Below, piece after piece: positions 1-8,169 of a stretch of 35,892 nucleotides of DNA (positions are counted from its first letter, which is position 1; every line of letters begins with the position of its first letter). The translations under genes and the position numbers were made by a program. The stretch spans positions 1 through 35,892 of the forward strand of contig JAJZAL010000021.1 of NCBI GenBank assembly GCA_021799405.1, read 5' to 3'. The DNA is from Acidobacteriota bacterium (lineage in GTDB: Bacteria; Acidobacteriota; Terriglobia; Terriglobales; Acidobacteriaceae). The notes under the pieces were generated by a model. That model did no database searches and had not been told where the DNA came from. It saw only the letters and a list, made by a program, of their open reading frames with translations.

Positions 1-1376
1 CCAGTATTCTGGTTATCGACGACGAAGCCGCCATCCGCGAATCCCTGGAGGTACTGCTTACCCTGGAAGGCTATGCCGTCAAGATGGCCCCTGACGGAGA
101 AGAAGGCCTGCGCCTTCTCGGAAGCGATACCTTCGACCTGCTGCTTCTGGATCTGGCGCTGCCGGGCCGCACCGGTCTGGAGTTGCTGCCTATCATCAAG
201 GAACGGCAGCCCAACCTGCCGGTCATCATGATCACCGCCTACGGCACCGTGGACAATGTCATCGAGTCCATTCGCACCGGCGCGGAAAACTTCATCCAGA
301 AGCCGTGGGACAACGAGAAACTCCTCGCGGACATTCGCACAGCCATCGCCCGCCACAAGGCGGAAGAAGAAAATCTCCAGCTCAAGCGCACTCTCAAGCA
401 GCGCTATAACTTCTCCAATATCGTGGGCAAAAGCGAGATTATGCTGAGGGTCTTTGACCTGGTGGCGCAGGTGGCGCCGAGCCGCTCCACGGTTTTGATT
501 CAGGGCGAAAGCGGCACCGGCAAAGAGCTCATCGCCAAGGCCATCCACGCCAATTCTCCGCGCCGCGATAAGCCATTCGTGCCCATCAACACGGGCGCCA
601 TGCCACCGGAATTGCTTGAGTCCACGCTCTTCGGCCATGTCAAGGGCGCATTCACGTCAGCGATTGCCTCCAAGAAGGGCCTTTTTGAAGTCGCGAACGG
701 CGGCACACTCTTCCTCGACGAAATCGCCACTATGGGCATGGACATCCAGGCCAAGATCCTGCGCGTCCTCCAGGACCGCCGCTTCATGCACCTCGGCGGC
801 GTGCAGGAGGTTCAGGTGGACGTGCGCATTCTGGCCGCCACCAACGTCGATCTGCGCAAGGAGGTCCGCGAGGGCCGTTTCCGCGAAGACCTCTTTTACC
901 GGCTCAACGTCATCACCGTGGATCTGCCGCCGCTGCGCGCCCGCCGCGACGATATTCCGCTGCTTGCCAACCACTTCCTCGACTTCTACGCTAACGAGAA
1001 CGGCCTGCCACCGCGCAAGCTCTCCGCCGACGCCATGCGCGCCCTGTTCGACTATGACTGGCCGGGCAACGTGCGCGAACTGGAGAACGCCATCGAGCGC
1101 GGAGTGGTGCTTTCGTCGGGGCCGGTCATTGGCTCTGACCTGCTGCCCGGCCACATCACCGGCCGCAGCTTCCAGGACGCCCTGCTCGAACACAATCCCA
1201 ATGCCTCGCTCTTCGACATCCTCGAAGATATTGAGCGCCGCATCATCATTGAAAAGCTGGAACGCTGCAACTGGAACCAGACGGACGCCGCCGAGCAGTT
1301 CCGGGTTCCACTCTCCACGCTCAACCAGAAGATCAAGCGCCTCAATATCGAGATTCGCAAGAAGGGCAAAGAGTAG
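1..1376 (+). CDS. NtrC-family sigma54-type response regulator (5' truncated by window edge)
   Basis: The reading frame is open to the first base, and receiver-domain sequence (SILVIDDE) starts at base 3, so the true start lies outside the window and the ATG at 84 is internal. 457 residues are visible. The receiver has the acidic pair DD, the phospho-acceptor Asp in LLLLDLALPG, the Thr in MITAYG and the Lys in IQKPW. A full AAA+ domain follows: Walker A GESGTGKE, Walker B GGTLFLDE and arginine-finger region RFREDLFYR. A Fis-type helix-turn-helix closes the protein (WNQTDAAEQFRVPLSTLNQKIKR). The family activates sigma54 promoters after phosphorylation by a sensor kinase, which would probably be encoded just upstream. 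The sigma54-contact loop reads GAFTSA instead of GAFTGA. The family call is secure; the target genes are unknown. Confidence 0.93.
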   Translation, partial: SILVIDDEAAIRESLEVLLTLEGYAVKMAPDGEEGLRLLGSDTFDLLLLDLALPGRTGLELLPIIKERQPNLPVIMITAYGTVDNVIESIRTGAENFIQKPWDNEKLLADIRTAIARHKAEEENLQLKRTLKQRYNFSNIVGKSEIMLRVFDLVAQVAPSRSTVLIQGESGTGKELIAKAIHANSPRRDKPFVPINTGAMPPELLESTLFGHVKGAFTSAIASKKGLFEVANGGTLFLDEIATMGMDIQAKILRVLQDRRFMHLGGVQEVQVDVRILAATNVDLRKEVREGRFREDLFYRLNVITVDLPPLRARRDDIPLLANHFLDFYANENGLPPRKLSADAMRALFDYDWPGNVRELENAIERGVVLSSGPVIGSDLLPGHITGRSFQDALLEHNPNASLFDILEDIERRIIIEKLERCNWNQTDAAEQFRVPLSTLNQKIKRLNIEIRKKGKE

Positions 1377-1402
1377 CGTAAAGGCGTATTAATCCTGGGT
1401 GC

Positions 1403-1459
1403 CCCCTGTCTCGTCCGCCGCGCCTGCCCGCCGTGGTGGCAAGGCGGATGAGACATGGG
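1403..1459. terminator. Long hairpin between convergent genes, possible bidirectional terminator
   Basis: GTCTCGTCCGCC at 1408-1419 pairs with GGCGGATGAGAC at 1443-1454 (one G.T wobble). The stem extends outward through a T-A pair and, after one mismatch, a CCC/GGG block. It lies between the stop of the NtrC-type regulator at 1376 and the stop of the GH92 gene at 1500, which converge. There is no clear T-run on either side, so intrinsic termination is an inference from position and structure. Confidence 0.5.
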
Positions 1460-1499
1460 AAACCGCCGCCTCAAGATACAAGGTCATGCGGTCAGAGAC

Positions 1500-3755
1500 T
1501 CAACTGGCGGTGAACACCAGCCGCGCATCCTTCATAAACGCCGCATGCTGGATGAAGTTGCCGTCGTGCGCAGCGCCGTTCAGCGTCACCTGATTGTAGA
1601 AGGCTCCGGGCGTCCGGCTTTGCGCGTCAATGTGAATCACGCGGCCGTCAGGATAGTTGATCTGTGCCTGCTCAAACAACGGCGCGCCCAACGCCCACTC
1701 GGGCTTGCCGGGACACAACGAGAAGATTCCCATTGAGCTCAGCACATACCACGCCGCCATCGATCCCGTGTCTTCATCGCCGCAGAAGTTATCAACACTG
1801 TAGAGATCATTCAGAACGCGGTGCACCCAATACTGCGTGCGATCGCGGCGCCCGGCAGCCGTAAACATGTAGAGGACATGATGGACGGGCTGGTTGGAAT
1901 GCGCGTACTGGCCAAAATCCACGGCTGCCATCTCCGACATCTCGTGAATCTCGCGCCCATAGGTACCCGCATGAAACACCGGTGGCTGGCTCAGCATATC
2001 CTCCAAAGCGGCGACGAAGGCCGTCTTGCCACCCATGGCCTGCATCAATCCCTGCGGATCGTAGGGCACCGAGAAGCGGTACTGCCACGCCGCGCCTTCC
2101 ACGTAAGCGCCGCCCCATGTGTGCGGATCGAAAGGCGTCTGCCACGATCCATCCGTCCTTTTGCCGCGCAGGAATCCCGTTTCGGAATCGAAGACGCGCC
2201 GCCAGTCCCGCGAGCGCTTCTCGAACATCGCTGCGTCGTCATTGTGGCCGGCCGCGCGCGCCACCTGCGCGATGCAATAGTCACCGTAAACACAGTCCAA
2301 CGTCTCGGCCAACGAACCCACAACCGCTTCGTACGGAATATAGCCAAGTTTCTCGTACTCGGCCACTGCGGGACGGCCATACCCGGTTCCCGGAGGAACA
2401 GGCTGTGTCGCATGCTTCTTCAAGCCGGCATAGGCAGCCTGCAGATCAAAGCCCGTGATCCCCTTGGCCACCGCATCGCCAAAGACAAAATCGATCGGGC
2501 TTCCCGTCATGCAGTTGCGATAACCGGGACACGGAAATTGCGGAAACCAGCCGCCCTCTTTGTAGGCATTCACCCATGCGTCCAGAATCTGGCTCAGCCG
2601 CTCCGGATAGAGAAGCGCCATCATCGGATACCAGGCGCGGTAATCGTCCCAATATCCGTGATCCGCGTACATCACGCCCGGCTCAACCTTGCCGTTGTAG
2701 GGACTCATGTGGACGAGGTTGCCCTGTGGGTCCAGTTCATGCCAGATGCGCGGAAAGAGCAGGCAACGGTAGAGACAGGAGTAAAAGATCCTGCGCTGGG
2801 TTTCACTTGCGCCGCCAATCTGGACCCGGCTCAGCTCTGCTTCCCATACGCCGCCGGCTTCGCTTCTCACCTGCTCCAGCGGCTTGCCACCCACTTCGCG
2901 CTTCAGATTGTGCACTGCCTGATCGAAGGAGATAAACGACGTGCCGACGCGCGCGGTCACCGGCTTTCCTGGCTGCGCGTTAAAGCGCAGAATCGCGACC
3001 CGCCTGTCACGCAGTTCCTTCACTTCGAAGCTGCTGATCGGCGCATCGCACTGCACGGCGTAATAACACGCAAAGCCGGGCGGAACGCCGCCGCGATTTT
3101 TGCGCGTCAGCGCAGTAACGGTTGCTGTGCCTGCATCGAAATGCGCCTCGGACTCCAGGCCCGCAAGGTCGATGAATAAACCCGCCGCGCCAGCGTCCTC
3201 AAAGGTGAAGCGCATGATCGAGCTATGTTCAGTGGGGGCCAGCTCAAACCGGCAGCGGTAGCGCATCAGCCGCACATCAAGCGAATGTGGCGCGATCCGC
3301 AGCTCCTGCGGGCGGTAGGACGAGGCTCGCGCCGACGGATCCGGTGAGGCTTCTCCGTTAAACGGCAAAAACGTCGCCTGTCCGTAGTCGCCCAGCCACC
3401 GGCTCAACTGATGCGTGCTCCGGACGCCCTGCAGACGCTGGTCGTGCGGCAGAAAGAAGTTGGTATCCGCGTCGGTCGACTCCATCGCCCAGTGAGCCAT
3501 TGCAAATGGAACGGCGACGATGGGCAATGTGTTGCCACGCGAAAACAGCCCCGTGGAATCGGTCCCCTGCAGTGGATTCACCAGACTCACAAGCGAACCG
3601 CCGCCAGTTGCCGGCTGCGCGCCGGAGCCAGTCTGTGCTGCTTTCCCTGCTGCTGCCTCCGCGCCTTCCGCGCTGCGATCAAGGGACGAGAGCAGCGCCG
3701 CCGCTCCTCCCATCTTCAAGAAAGTCCGTCTGCTCGCGCCATTGCCGTCGCGCAT
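1500..3755 (-). CDS. Tat-exported GH92 alpha-mannosidase
   Basis: The protein of about 751 residues should hydrolyse alpha-mannosidic linkages of glycans outside the cytoplasm; GH92 enzymes are calcium-dependent inverting exo-alpha-mannosidases. It begins with a twin-arginine signal (SRRTFLKMGG followed by an Ala/Leu stretch). The GH92 hallmark lies near residue 659: GDEDTGSMAAWYVLSSMG, with the acidic residues expected to serve as catalytic base, followed by PGKPEW. The start at 3755 is chosen because GGAGG lies 7 nt upstream; the ATG at 3761 would be only 1 nt from it, and the longer frame to 3839 lacks a good site. It lies downstream of otsB on the same strand after a gap of about 150 nt, so co-transcription is possible but unproven. 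Linkage specificity cannot be read from the sequence. Confidence 0.9.
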   Translation of the reverse strand: MRDGNGASRRTFLKMGGAAALLSSLDRSAEGAEAAAGKAAQTGSGAQPATGGGSLVSLVNPLQGTDSTGLFSRGNTLPIVAVPFAMAHWAMESTDADTNFFLPHDQRLQGVRSTHQLSRWLGDYGQATFLPFNGEASPDPSARASSYRPQELRIAPHSLDVRLMRYRCRFELAPTEHSSIMRFTFEDAGAAGLFIDLAGLESEAHFDAGTATVTALTRKNRGGVPPGFACYYAVQCDAPISSFEVKELRDRRVAILRFNAQPGKPVTARVGTSFISFDQAVHNLKREVGGKPLEQVRSEAGGVWEAELSRVQIGGASETQRRIFYSCLYRCLLFPRIWHELDPQGNLVHMSPYNGKVEPGVMYADHGYWDDYRAWYPMMALLYPERLSQILDAWVNAYKEGGWFPQFPCPGYRNCMTGSPIDFVFGDAVAKGITGFDLQAAYAGLKKHATQPVPPGTGYGRPAVAEYEKLGYIPYEAVVGSLAETLDCVYGDYCIAQVARAAGHNDDAAMFEKRSRDWRRVFDSETGFLRGKRTDGSWQTPFDPHTWGGAYVEGAAWQYRFSVPYDPQGLMQAMGGKTAFVAALEDMLSQPPVFHAGTYGREIHEMSEMAAVDFGQYAHSNQPVHHVLYMFTAAGRRDRTQYWVHRVLNDLYSVDNFCGDEDTGSMAAWYVLSSMGIFSLCPGKPEWALGAPLFEQAQINYPDGRVIHIDAQSRTPGAFYNQVTLNGAAHDGNFIQHAAFMKDARLVFTAS

Positions 3756-3906
3756 TTTCATCCCTCCGGAAAGTTCATCCTCTGCTCGCCCCGCGAACAC
3801 AACTCGATGCCTGCGTTCCGGCGGGCTGCCGATGAGCACGTTACCGGCTCACCATTGCACTCAGCAAAGTTTTTATTATCACAGGTCAGGCGCGATCCCC
3901 GCCCAT

Positions 3907-4722
3907 TCAGGAGCTGCTGAGACGGCCCTGCCCTTGCATGCGGCAGGCTTCCAGCCACTGCGTCAGGAATTTCTTCAGCTCCGCCGGAGGTCGCAGCCAA
4001 ACATCGGCCGCCGTCTCGCGCCACTCACGCCGCACCAGCACGCTCAGCCCGCGCCCCTGGAGCGCCTCGAAGGCTGCCTCATCGGTGAAATCGTCGCCGA
4101 GATAGGCGGCTGGGCCAATGGCGCCCTTTTCCTTCAGAATTGCCTCGACCGCTCCGCCCTTATCGCGACCCGCGCGCAACTCCAACCCTGCTGAAAATTC
4201 CAGCAGGACCAGCCCATCCAGCCGCGCCAGCGGCTCGAAAAGCTTCCGCGTCCGCTGCTCGATCTGCTTCGCTCGCGCAGCTGAAACACCTCGCCAGTGC
4301 ATCACCGCGGCGTTGTCCTTATCCTCGAAAAGCCCGCCAAAGCTATCGCGATTGAGTTGTTCGCGCAAATCATCGAGGACTTTCCGCACCGCGGCCGGCA
4401 CGGGCTCCAGCTCACGGCTACCGTCCGGATACAGTCGTTCCGTTCCGTGCAGTCCCCACACTTCAACCGGCGCGTCCAGGCCGAGCAGAGGCAGGATCTC
4501 CGCAGCCGGCCGCCCGGTAATGAATACCATCTGCGTTTTTGTCTGGCCCTGAATGCGATTGAGCAGTTCGCTGACTCCAGCCCACGGTTTTGCCTTGAAC
4601 CGGTCCACACGGAATGGCGCCAGAGTTCCGTCATAATCAAGCAGCAACAGAGGCGCCGTACTGCCCGCAAACCCGCGAAAAAATGCTTCCAGCCTCTCTG
4701 CCGCTTCGTGCGCCAACCCCAA
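3907..4722 (-). CDS. otsB: Trehalose-6-phosphate phosphatase (HAD family)
   Basis: This 271-residue protein should dephosphorylate trehalose 6-phosphate to trehalose in the cytoplasm. HAD motif I is LLLDYDGTLAPF with the nucleophile pair D29/D31. Motif II is VFITGR, the conserved Lys lies in GRDKGGAVEAIL (about K188), and motif IV is YLGDDFTDE (about 207-215). The start codon is TTG at 4722; no ATG lies near. It begins 8 nt after the otsA stop, with a purine-rich AAGGCGGG just before it, which suggests translational coupling. Family length matches. The pairing with a GT20 synthase directly upstream supports the OtsA-OtsB pathway, although the synthase is divergent and the true sugar phosphate could differ. 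Confidence 0.92.
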   Translation of the reverse strand: MGLAHEAAERLEAFFRGFAGSTAPLLLLDYDGTLAPFRVDRFKAKPWAGVSELLNRIQGQTKTQMVFITGRPAAEILPLLGLDAPVEVWGLHGTERLYPDGSRELEPVPAAVRKVLDDLREQLNRDSFGGLFEDKDNAAVMHWRGVSAARAKQIEQRTRKLFEPLARLDGLVLLEFSAGLELRAGRDKGGAVEAILKEKGAIGPAAYLGDDFTDEAAFEALQGRGLSVLVRREWRETAADVWLRPPAELKKFLTQWLEACRMQGQGRLSSS

Positions 4723-4730
4723 CCCGCCTT

Positions 4731-7106
4731 CTATGCCAGTTTCTCGTCGGAGATTTCCTGCTCTTGTTCAGGCTCGGGCTCGATGTGCCGCAATTGAGCC
4801 ACCCCCGCACCCTCCAGGCGCAGTTCGCGCAAATCACCCAGAATTTTCGCCGCCCATCGGTAGATGTTATGCTCCATCACCTGCCGCCGCATCCGGCGCA
4901 TGCGCTGGCGGCGTTCCGCGCGCTTCATTTCAAGCCCGATATGAATTGCCTCGGCCACACCGCCGATGTCATACGGATTCACGATCAGAGCATCACGCAA
5001 CTCCACCGCCGCGCCGGTGAATTTGCTGAGCACCAGCACCCCATCCTCATCGTCGCGCGCGGCCACATACTCCTTGGCCACCAGATTCATGCCGTCGTGC
5101 AGAGAGGTCACCAGGCACACATCCGCAACCCGGTACCAGCGGCCCACTTCTTCATGGCTGCATTGGCGCTCGATCAGGATGATGGGCCTCCAATGCGCCG
5201 TTTGATAGCGCCTGTTGATGCGTTCCGCCTCTTCTTCGACCCGGCGGCGCAGATCCATGTAGCTGGGGATGCGGGTGCGGCTGGGAGCGGCAATCTCCAC
5301 CATCGTCATCCGCTCCCGGTGCCACGGATGATTTTCGAGCAGTTGCTCGATCGCCAGAAGGCGCTCGATGATGCCCTTGGTGTAGTCCATGCGGTCGACG
5401 CCCAGCACCAGGGTTTCCGCGCGCACGCCGAATTCATTCAGCAGTTGCCCACGCTTCAATGCGCGTTCTTCTTTCTCTGTTTCCGTCTCTACATCCTCTT
5501 CCACGTCAAGAAGTGGCGACAGCGGCCCCTCAAAGGCAACGCTCACCGGATAGGGGCGGACCGCGCTCAGATGGCCACGCCGGCGCACCGTCATGTGCTC
5601 GCGGTCGGTGCGCGCCTCAAAGGTGCGATCGACCGTGGCAAGAAAATTATTGCAGTGCAGCGGAATATGGAAGCCGATCAGATCCGCTCCCAGCAATCCA
5701 TCCAGCAGATCGGCCTGCCACGGACAGATGCCAAAGGCTTCCGGATTGGGCCAGGGAATATGCCAGAAGATGGCCACGCGCGCATCCGGCCGCGCTTCCT
5801 TGATCAAGCGGGGCAGCAGCGCGAAGTGGTAGTCCTGCACAAAGACCAGCGGCTCCTCGCTGCCTTCCATCTCTTCTTCGAGAGCTTTGGCAAAGCGCTC
5901 ATTCACCCTCTGGTAGCACTCCCAATCGGTGGCGCGGAAGATGGGCCGCGTGTGCGCGATGTGGCAGAGCGGCCACAGACCTTCATTGGCAAAGCCGTCA
6001 TAGTATTGCGATTCCTCTTCTTCCGAGAGCCAGACCCTGCGCAAGGTGTAACGGGGATCGTCGGGAGGCACGCGCAGGCGGTCGAATTCATCGACCGTGG
6101 CCGCATCAGCATTGCCGCTTCCGCTGGCCACCCAAACTCCGTCGCAAGCGCGCAGCACCGGCTCGATCGCCGTCACCAGGCCGCTTGGCGGCACGATGCA
6201 AACAACGTCCCGCCCCTGGCGGATATGCATATACGGCTCGCGGTTCGAAACGACGAAGATGCGGCTCGATCCGGAACGGTCACGGATATGCACCGCAAGC
6301 CGTTCAGCGGTCCAGAGATGCTCTCCGGCATCGCGTAACCTTGCCTCCGCCGCTGCCGCAGCCCGCGCCGCGATCAGGCTCTCCGCCATCGTCTCAACTT
6401 CACGCGCCAGAGGACTGAAAAAGCCCATCTCCGGTACCGCCAAACCTGGCGGACCCGTTTGCGGCGACTCTTCCATGCGGCCCGTCCTTAAGCGCAGGCG
6501 CCGTATCTGGTCCACAACCTGCGCCATGGGCTGCTGGAGAAACCACCGGATCATCACCAGCGTCACCACCACGATCAAAACGACAATGGCCACGACCCGC
6601 CAGAAGCTCTGCTGCCATATCTCGATTCCTTGCGACCGGATATAGCGGGCATCGGCGAGGATCACCATTGCGCCTTGCATCTGGCTGCCGTTTTGGACCG
6701 GCAGCGCCTCCTCAAGCCATTCCCAGTCTCCGGCGTGCCCAAAGGCCCTCTCCTCAGCGCCTTTCCGCAGCACTTCCTCAATGACCCTGTACGGGAGCGC
6801 TGCCAGAACCTCCGGCGGCCCCACACTGGCCACAAGCGTCCCGTGCGCGTCGTACATCAAGATCCCAAGCGCGCCGGTAGCCGCTTTCGAGCGACTCATC
6901 ACCGCGTCAAGGTTTGACAGATCGCTGGAGGCGAGCGCCTGCGCCAGGCCGGGCCGCACACTCACCCCCATCCATTTCGTCCGCCGCTCCAGCTCCTGCC
7001 GCAGCACATGCTTGTGAGCCAGAACCTCAAAATATGTGGAGGCCAGCGAAACCAGCGTCACACTCAGAATCAGCGCAAGGATCAATCGGATGCGGAATGA
7101 ATGCAT
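4731..7106 (-). CDS. otsA: Membrane-anchored sensor-HAMP-trehalose-6-phosphate synthase fusion (GT20)
   Basis: The 791-residue protein has two parts. Residues 6-27 and 169-189 are membrane helices enclosing a periplasmic segment of about 140 residues; a HAMP-like linker (about 190-245) and an Ala/Glu/Arg-rich helix follow. From about 281 to 760 runs a GT20 domain, which transfers glucose from UDP-glucose to glucose 6-phosphate. Visible GT20 landmarks are VVSNRE, VQDYHFALLP (about 422-432), FWHIPWP, VDRMDYTKG (570-578), the PSR at 608-610 and LHDGMNLVAKEY (669-680). Stand-alone OtsA is about 475 residues and cytosolic. Several positions differ from E. coli OtsA (SNREPY, WECY for WDGY, PVSV for PIGI), so the acceptor is not certain. 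A strong GGAGGGG site precedes the ATG at 7106. otsB follows 8 nt downstream. Confidence 0.88.
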   Translation of the reverse strand: MHSFRIRLILALILSVTLVSLASTYFEVLAHKHVLRQELERRTKWMGVSVRPGLAQALASSDLSNLDAVMSRSKAATGALGILMYDAHGTLVASVGPPEVLAALPYRVIEEVLRKGAEERAFGHAGDWEWLEEALPVQNGSQMQGAMVILADARYIRSQGIEIWQQSFWRVVAIVVLIVVVTLVMIRWFLQQPMAQVVDQIRRLRLRTGRMEESPQTGPPGLAVPEMGFFSPLAREVETMAESLIAARAAAAAEARLRDAGEHLWTAERLAVHIRDRSGSSRIFVVSNREPYMHIRQGRDVVCIVPPSGLVTAIEPVLRACDGVWVASGSGNADAATVDEFDRLRVPPDDPRYTLRRVWLSEEEESQYYDGFANEGLWPLCHIAHTRPIFRATDWECYQRVNERFAKALEEEMEGSEEPLVFVQDYHFALLPRLIKEARPDARVAIFWHIPWPNPEAFGICPWQADLLDGLLGADLIGFHIPLHCNNFLATVDRTFEARTDREHMTVRRRGHLSAVRPYPVSVAFEGPLSPLLDVEEDVETETEKEERALKRGQLLNEFGVRAETLVLGVDRMDYTKGIIERLLAIEQLLENHPWHRERMTMVEIAAPSRTRIPSYMDLRRRVEEEAERINRRYQTAHWRPIILIERQCSHEEVGRWYRVADVCLVTSLHDGMNLVAKEYVAARDDEDGVLVLSKFTGAAVELRDALIVNPYDIGGVAEAIHIGLEMKRAERRQRMRRMRRQVMEHNIYRWAAKILGDLRELRLEGAGVAQLRHIEPEPEQEQEISDEKLA

Positions 7107-7389
7107 GATTTCCCCTCCCTGTAAAATAATTCGCTGACCATCCGCGCAGGAGTACGGACTCAGAGCAACTACATAAAAGTGACCCTTCTATTTTACCATT
7201 GAGTCATTTACCTTAATAATCAATGAGATACAGAAATTCGAGTATTTTGAGCGAAAGCTGCCCGCCGGCGGGTTACTTCAAGGCCTGCTCTCTTGTTCGT
7301 GCATCTTGTCGCCGAGATTCCCCGCGTTCATGCGCTATCCTGTCGTGGAGAGCGGCGCATCCTCCCGTATCTGCTAACCGGAAGATCTC
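7107..7389. other. Divergent intergenic region between otsA and mlaE-like gene
   Basis: This 283-nt stretch must hold the promoters for leftward otsA-otsB and rightward mlaE-mlaF. The part around 7190-7260 is clearly richer in A and T than the flanking genes, as expected for promoter DNA, but I cannot assign a convincing -35/-10 pair on either strand. No convincing small gene is seen. Confidence 0.4.
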
Positions 7390-8169
7390 ATGGCGCTAAA
7401 GACGATCGACCATACAGCCAAACAAGTCGTGCTCACCGTGCAGGAGTACTCCCTGTTTGCCTGGCGCGCATTTCTCAATCTCTTTCGTCCCCCCATCTAC
7501 TGGCCGGAGTTTCTCATTCAGTCCGACGTGATCGGCGTCGGTTCCACGCTGATCGTCTGCCTGGCCGGCTTCTTTACCGGTTGTGTGCTGGCTCTGCAAT
7601 CAGGGGCTACGCTGGCTCAGTTCGGCGCCACCGCGGTTACCGGCCGCTTCGTGAGCATGTCCATGATCCGGGAGCTCGGCCCTGTGCTCACCGGGATCAT
7701 GGTCTCGGGCCGCAACGCCTCCTCCATGGCTAGCGAACTCGGCTCCATGGTGGTCACCGAACAAATTGATGCGATGCGCGCCCTCGGGGTTGATCCGCTG
7801 CGCAAGCTGGTCACGCCGCGCATCTTTGCCTGCATTTCCATGCTTTTTTTCCTCACCATCGTGGCAGATGCCCTCGGCATCGTCGGCGGCGCCGCAGTCA
7901 CGGTCTTCATGAGCCATCTGAACGGCACACAATACTTTTCCATGGCCTGGGAATATCTGCGCTACCCCGATATCATCCAGGGCCTTGTCAAGCCGCTCTT
8001 CTTCGGTTACATCATCGCCTCGGTTGGTTGCTTTTATGGTATGAAGACCACCGGAGGCACTGAGGGCGTGGGCCGCTCAACCATCTCGGCCGTCGTCAAT
8101 TCTTCCGTGCTGATCATCTTTGTTGATTTCCTGATCAGCCAGGTGATGATCGAGATCTTCGCGCGATGA
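7390..8169 (+). CDS. mlaE: MlaE-family lipid ABC transporter permease
   Basis: This 259-residue integral membrane protein belongs to the MlaE/TGD1 permease family, which moves phospholipids between the inner membrane and an MCE carrier. It shows an amphipathic N-terminal segment, several long hydrophobic helices (for example around VGSTLIVCLAGFFTGCVLAL and the C-terminal LIIFVDFLISQV) and the family signature MVVTEQIDAMRALGVDPLRKLV. The start has a modest GGAAG upstream. Its stop overlaps the ATPase start by 4 nt (ATGA), so the two are translationally coupled and presumably form one complex. No MCE-domain (mlaD), mlaC or mlaB gene accompanies them here, so the substrate and direction of transport are not shown. 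Confidence 0.9.
   Translation: MALKTIDHTAKQVVLTVQEYSLFAWRAFLNLFRPPIYWPEFLIQSDVIGVGSTLIVCLAGFFTGCVLALQSGATLAQFGATAVTGRFVSMSMIRELGPVLTGIMVSGRNASSMASELGSMVVTEQIDAMRALGVDPLRKLVTPRIFACISMLFFLTIVADALGIVGGAAVTVFMSHLNGTQYFSMAWEYLRYPDIIQGLVKPLFFGYIIASVGCFYGMKTTGGTEGVGRSTISAVVNSSVLIIFVDFLISQVMIEIFAR

Noticed and set aside
1821..3179. Plus-strand open frame of 452 codons antisense to the GH92 gene
   Set aside because: The GH92 frame has the family hallmark and a Tat signal; the opposite frame has no motif and a skewed composition.
4614..6338. Plus-strand open frame of 574 codons antisense to otsA and otsB
   Set aside because: It lies wholly opposite two genes with clear motifs, is rich in His, Arg, Gln and Pro, and has no recognisable domain or start signal. 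It is a by-product of GC-rich codon use.
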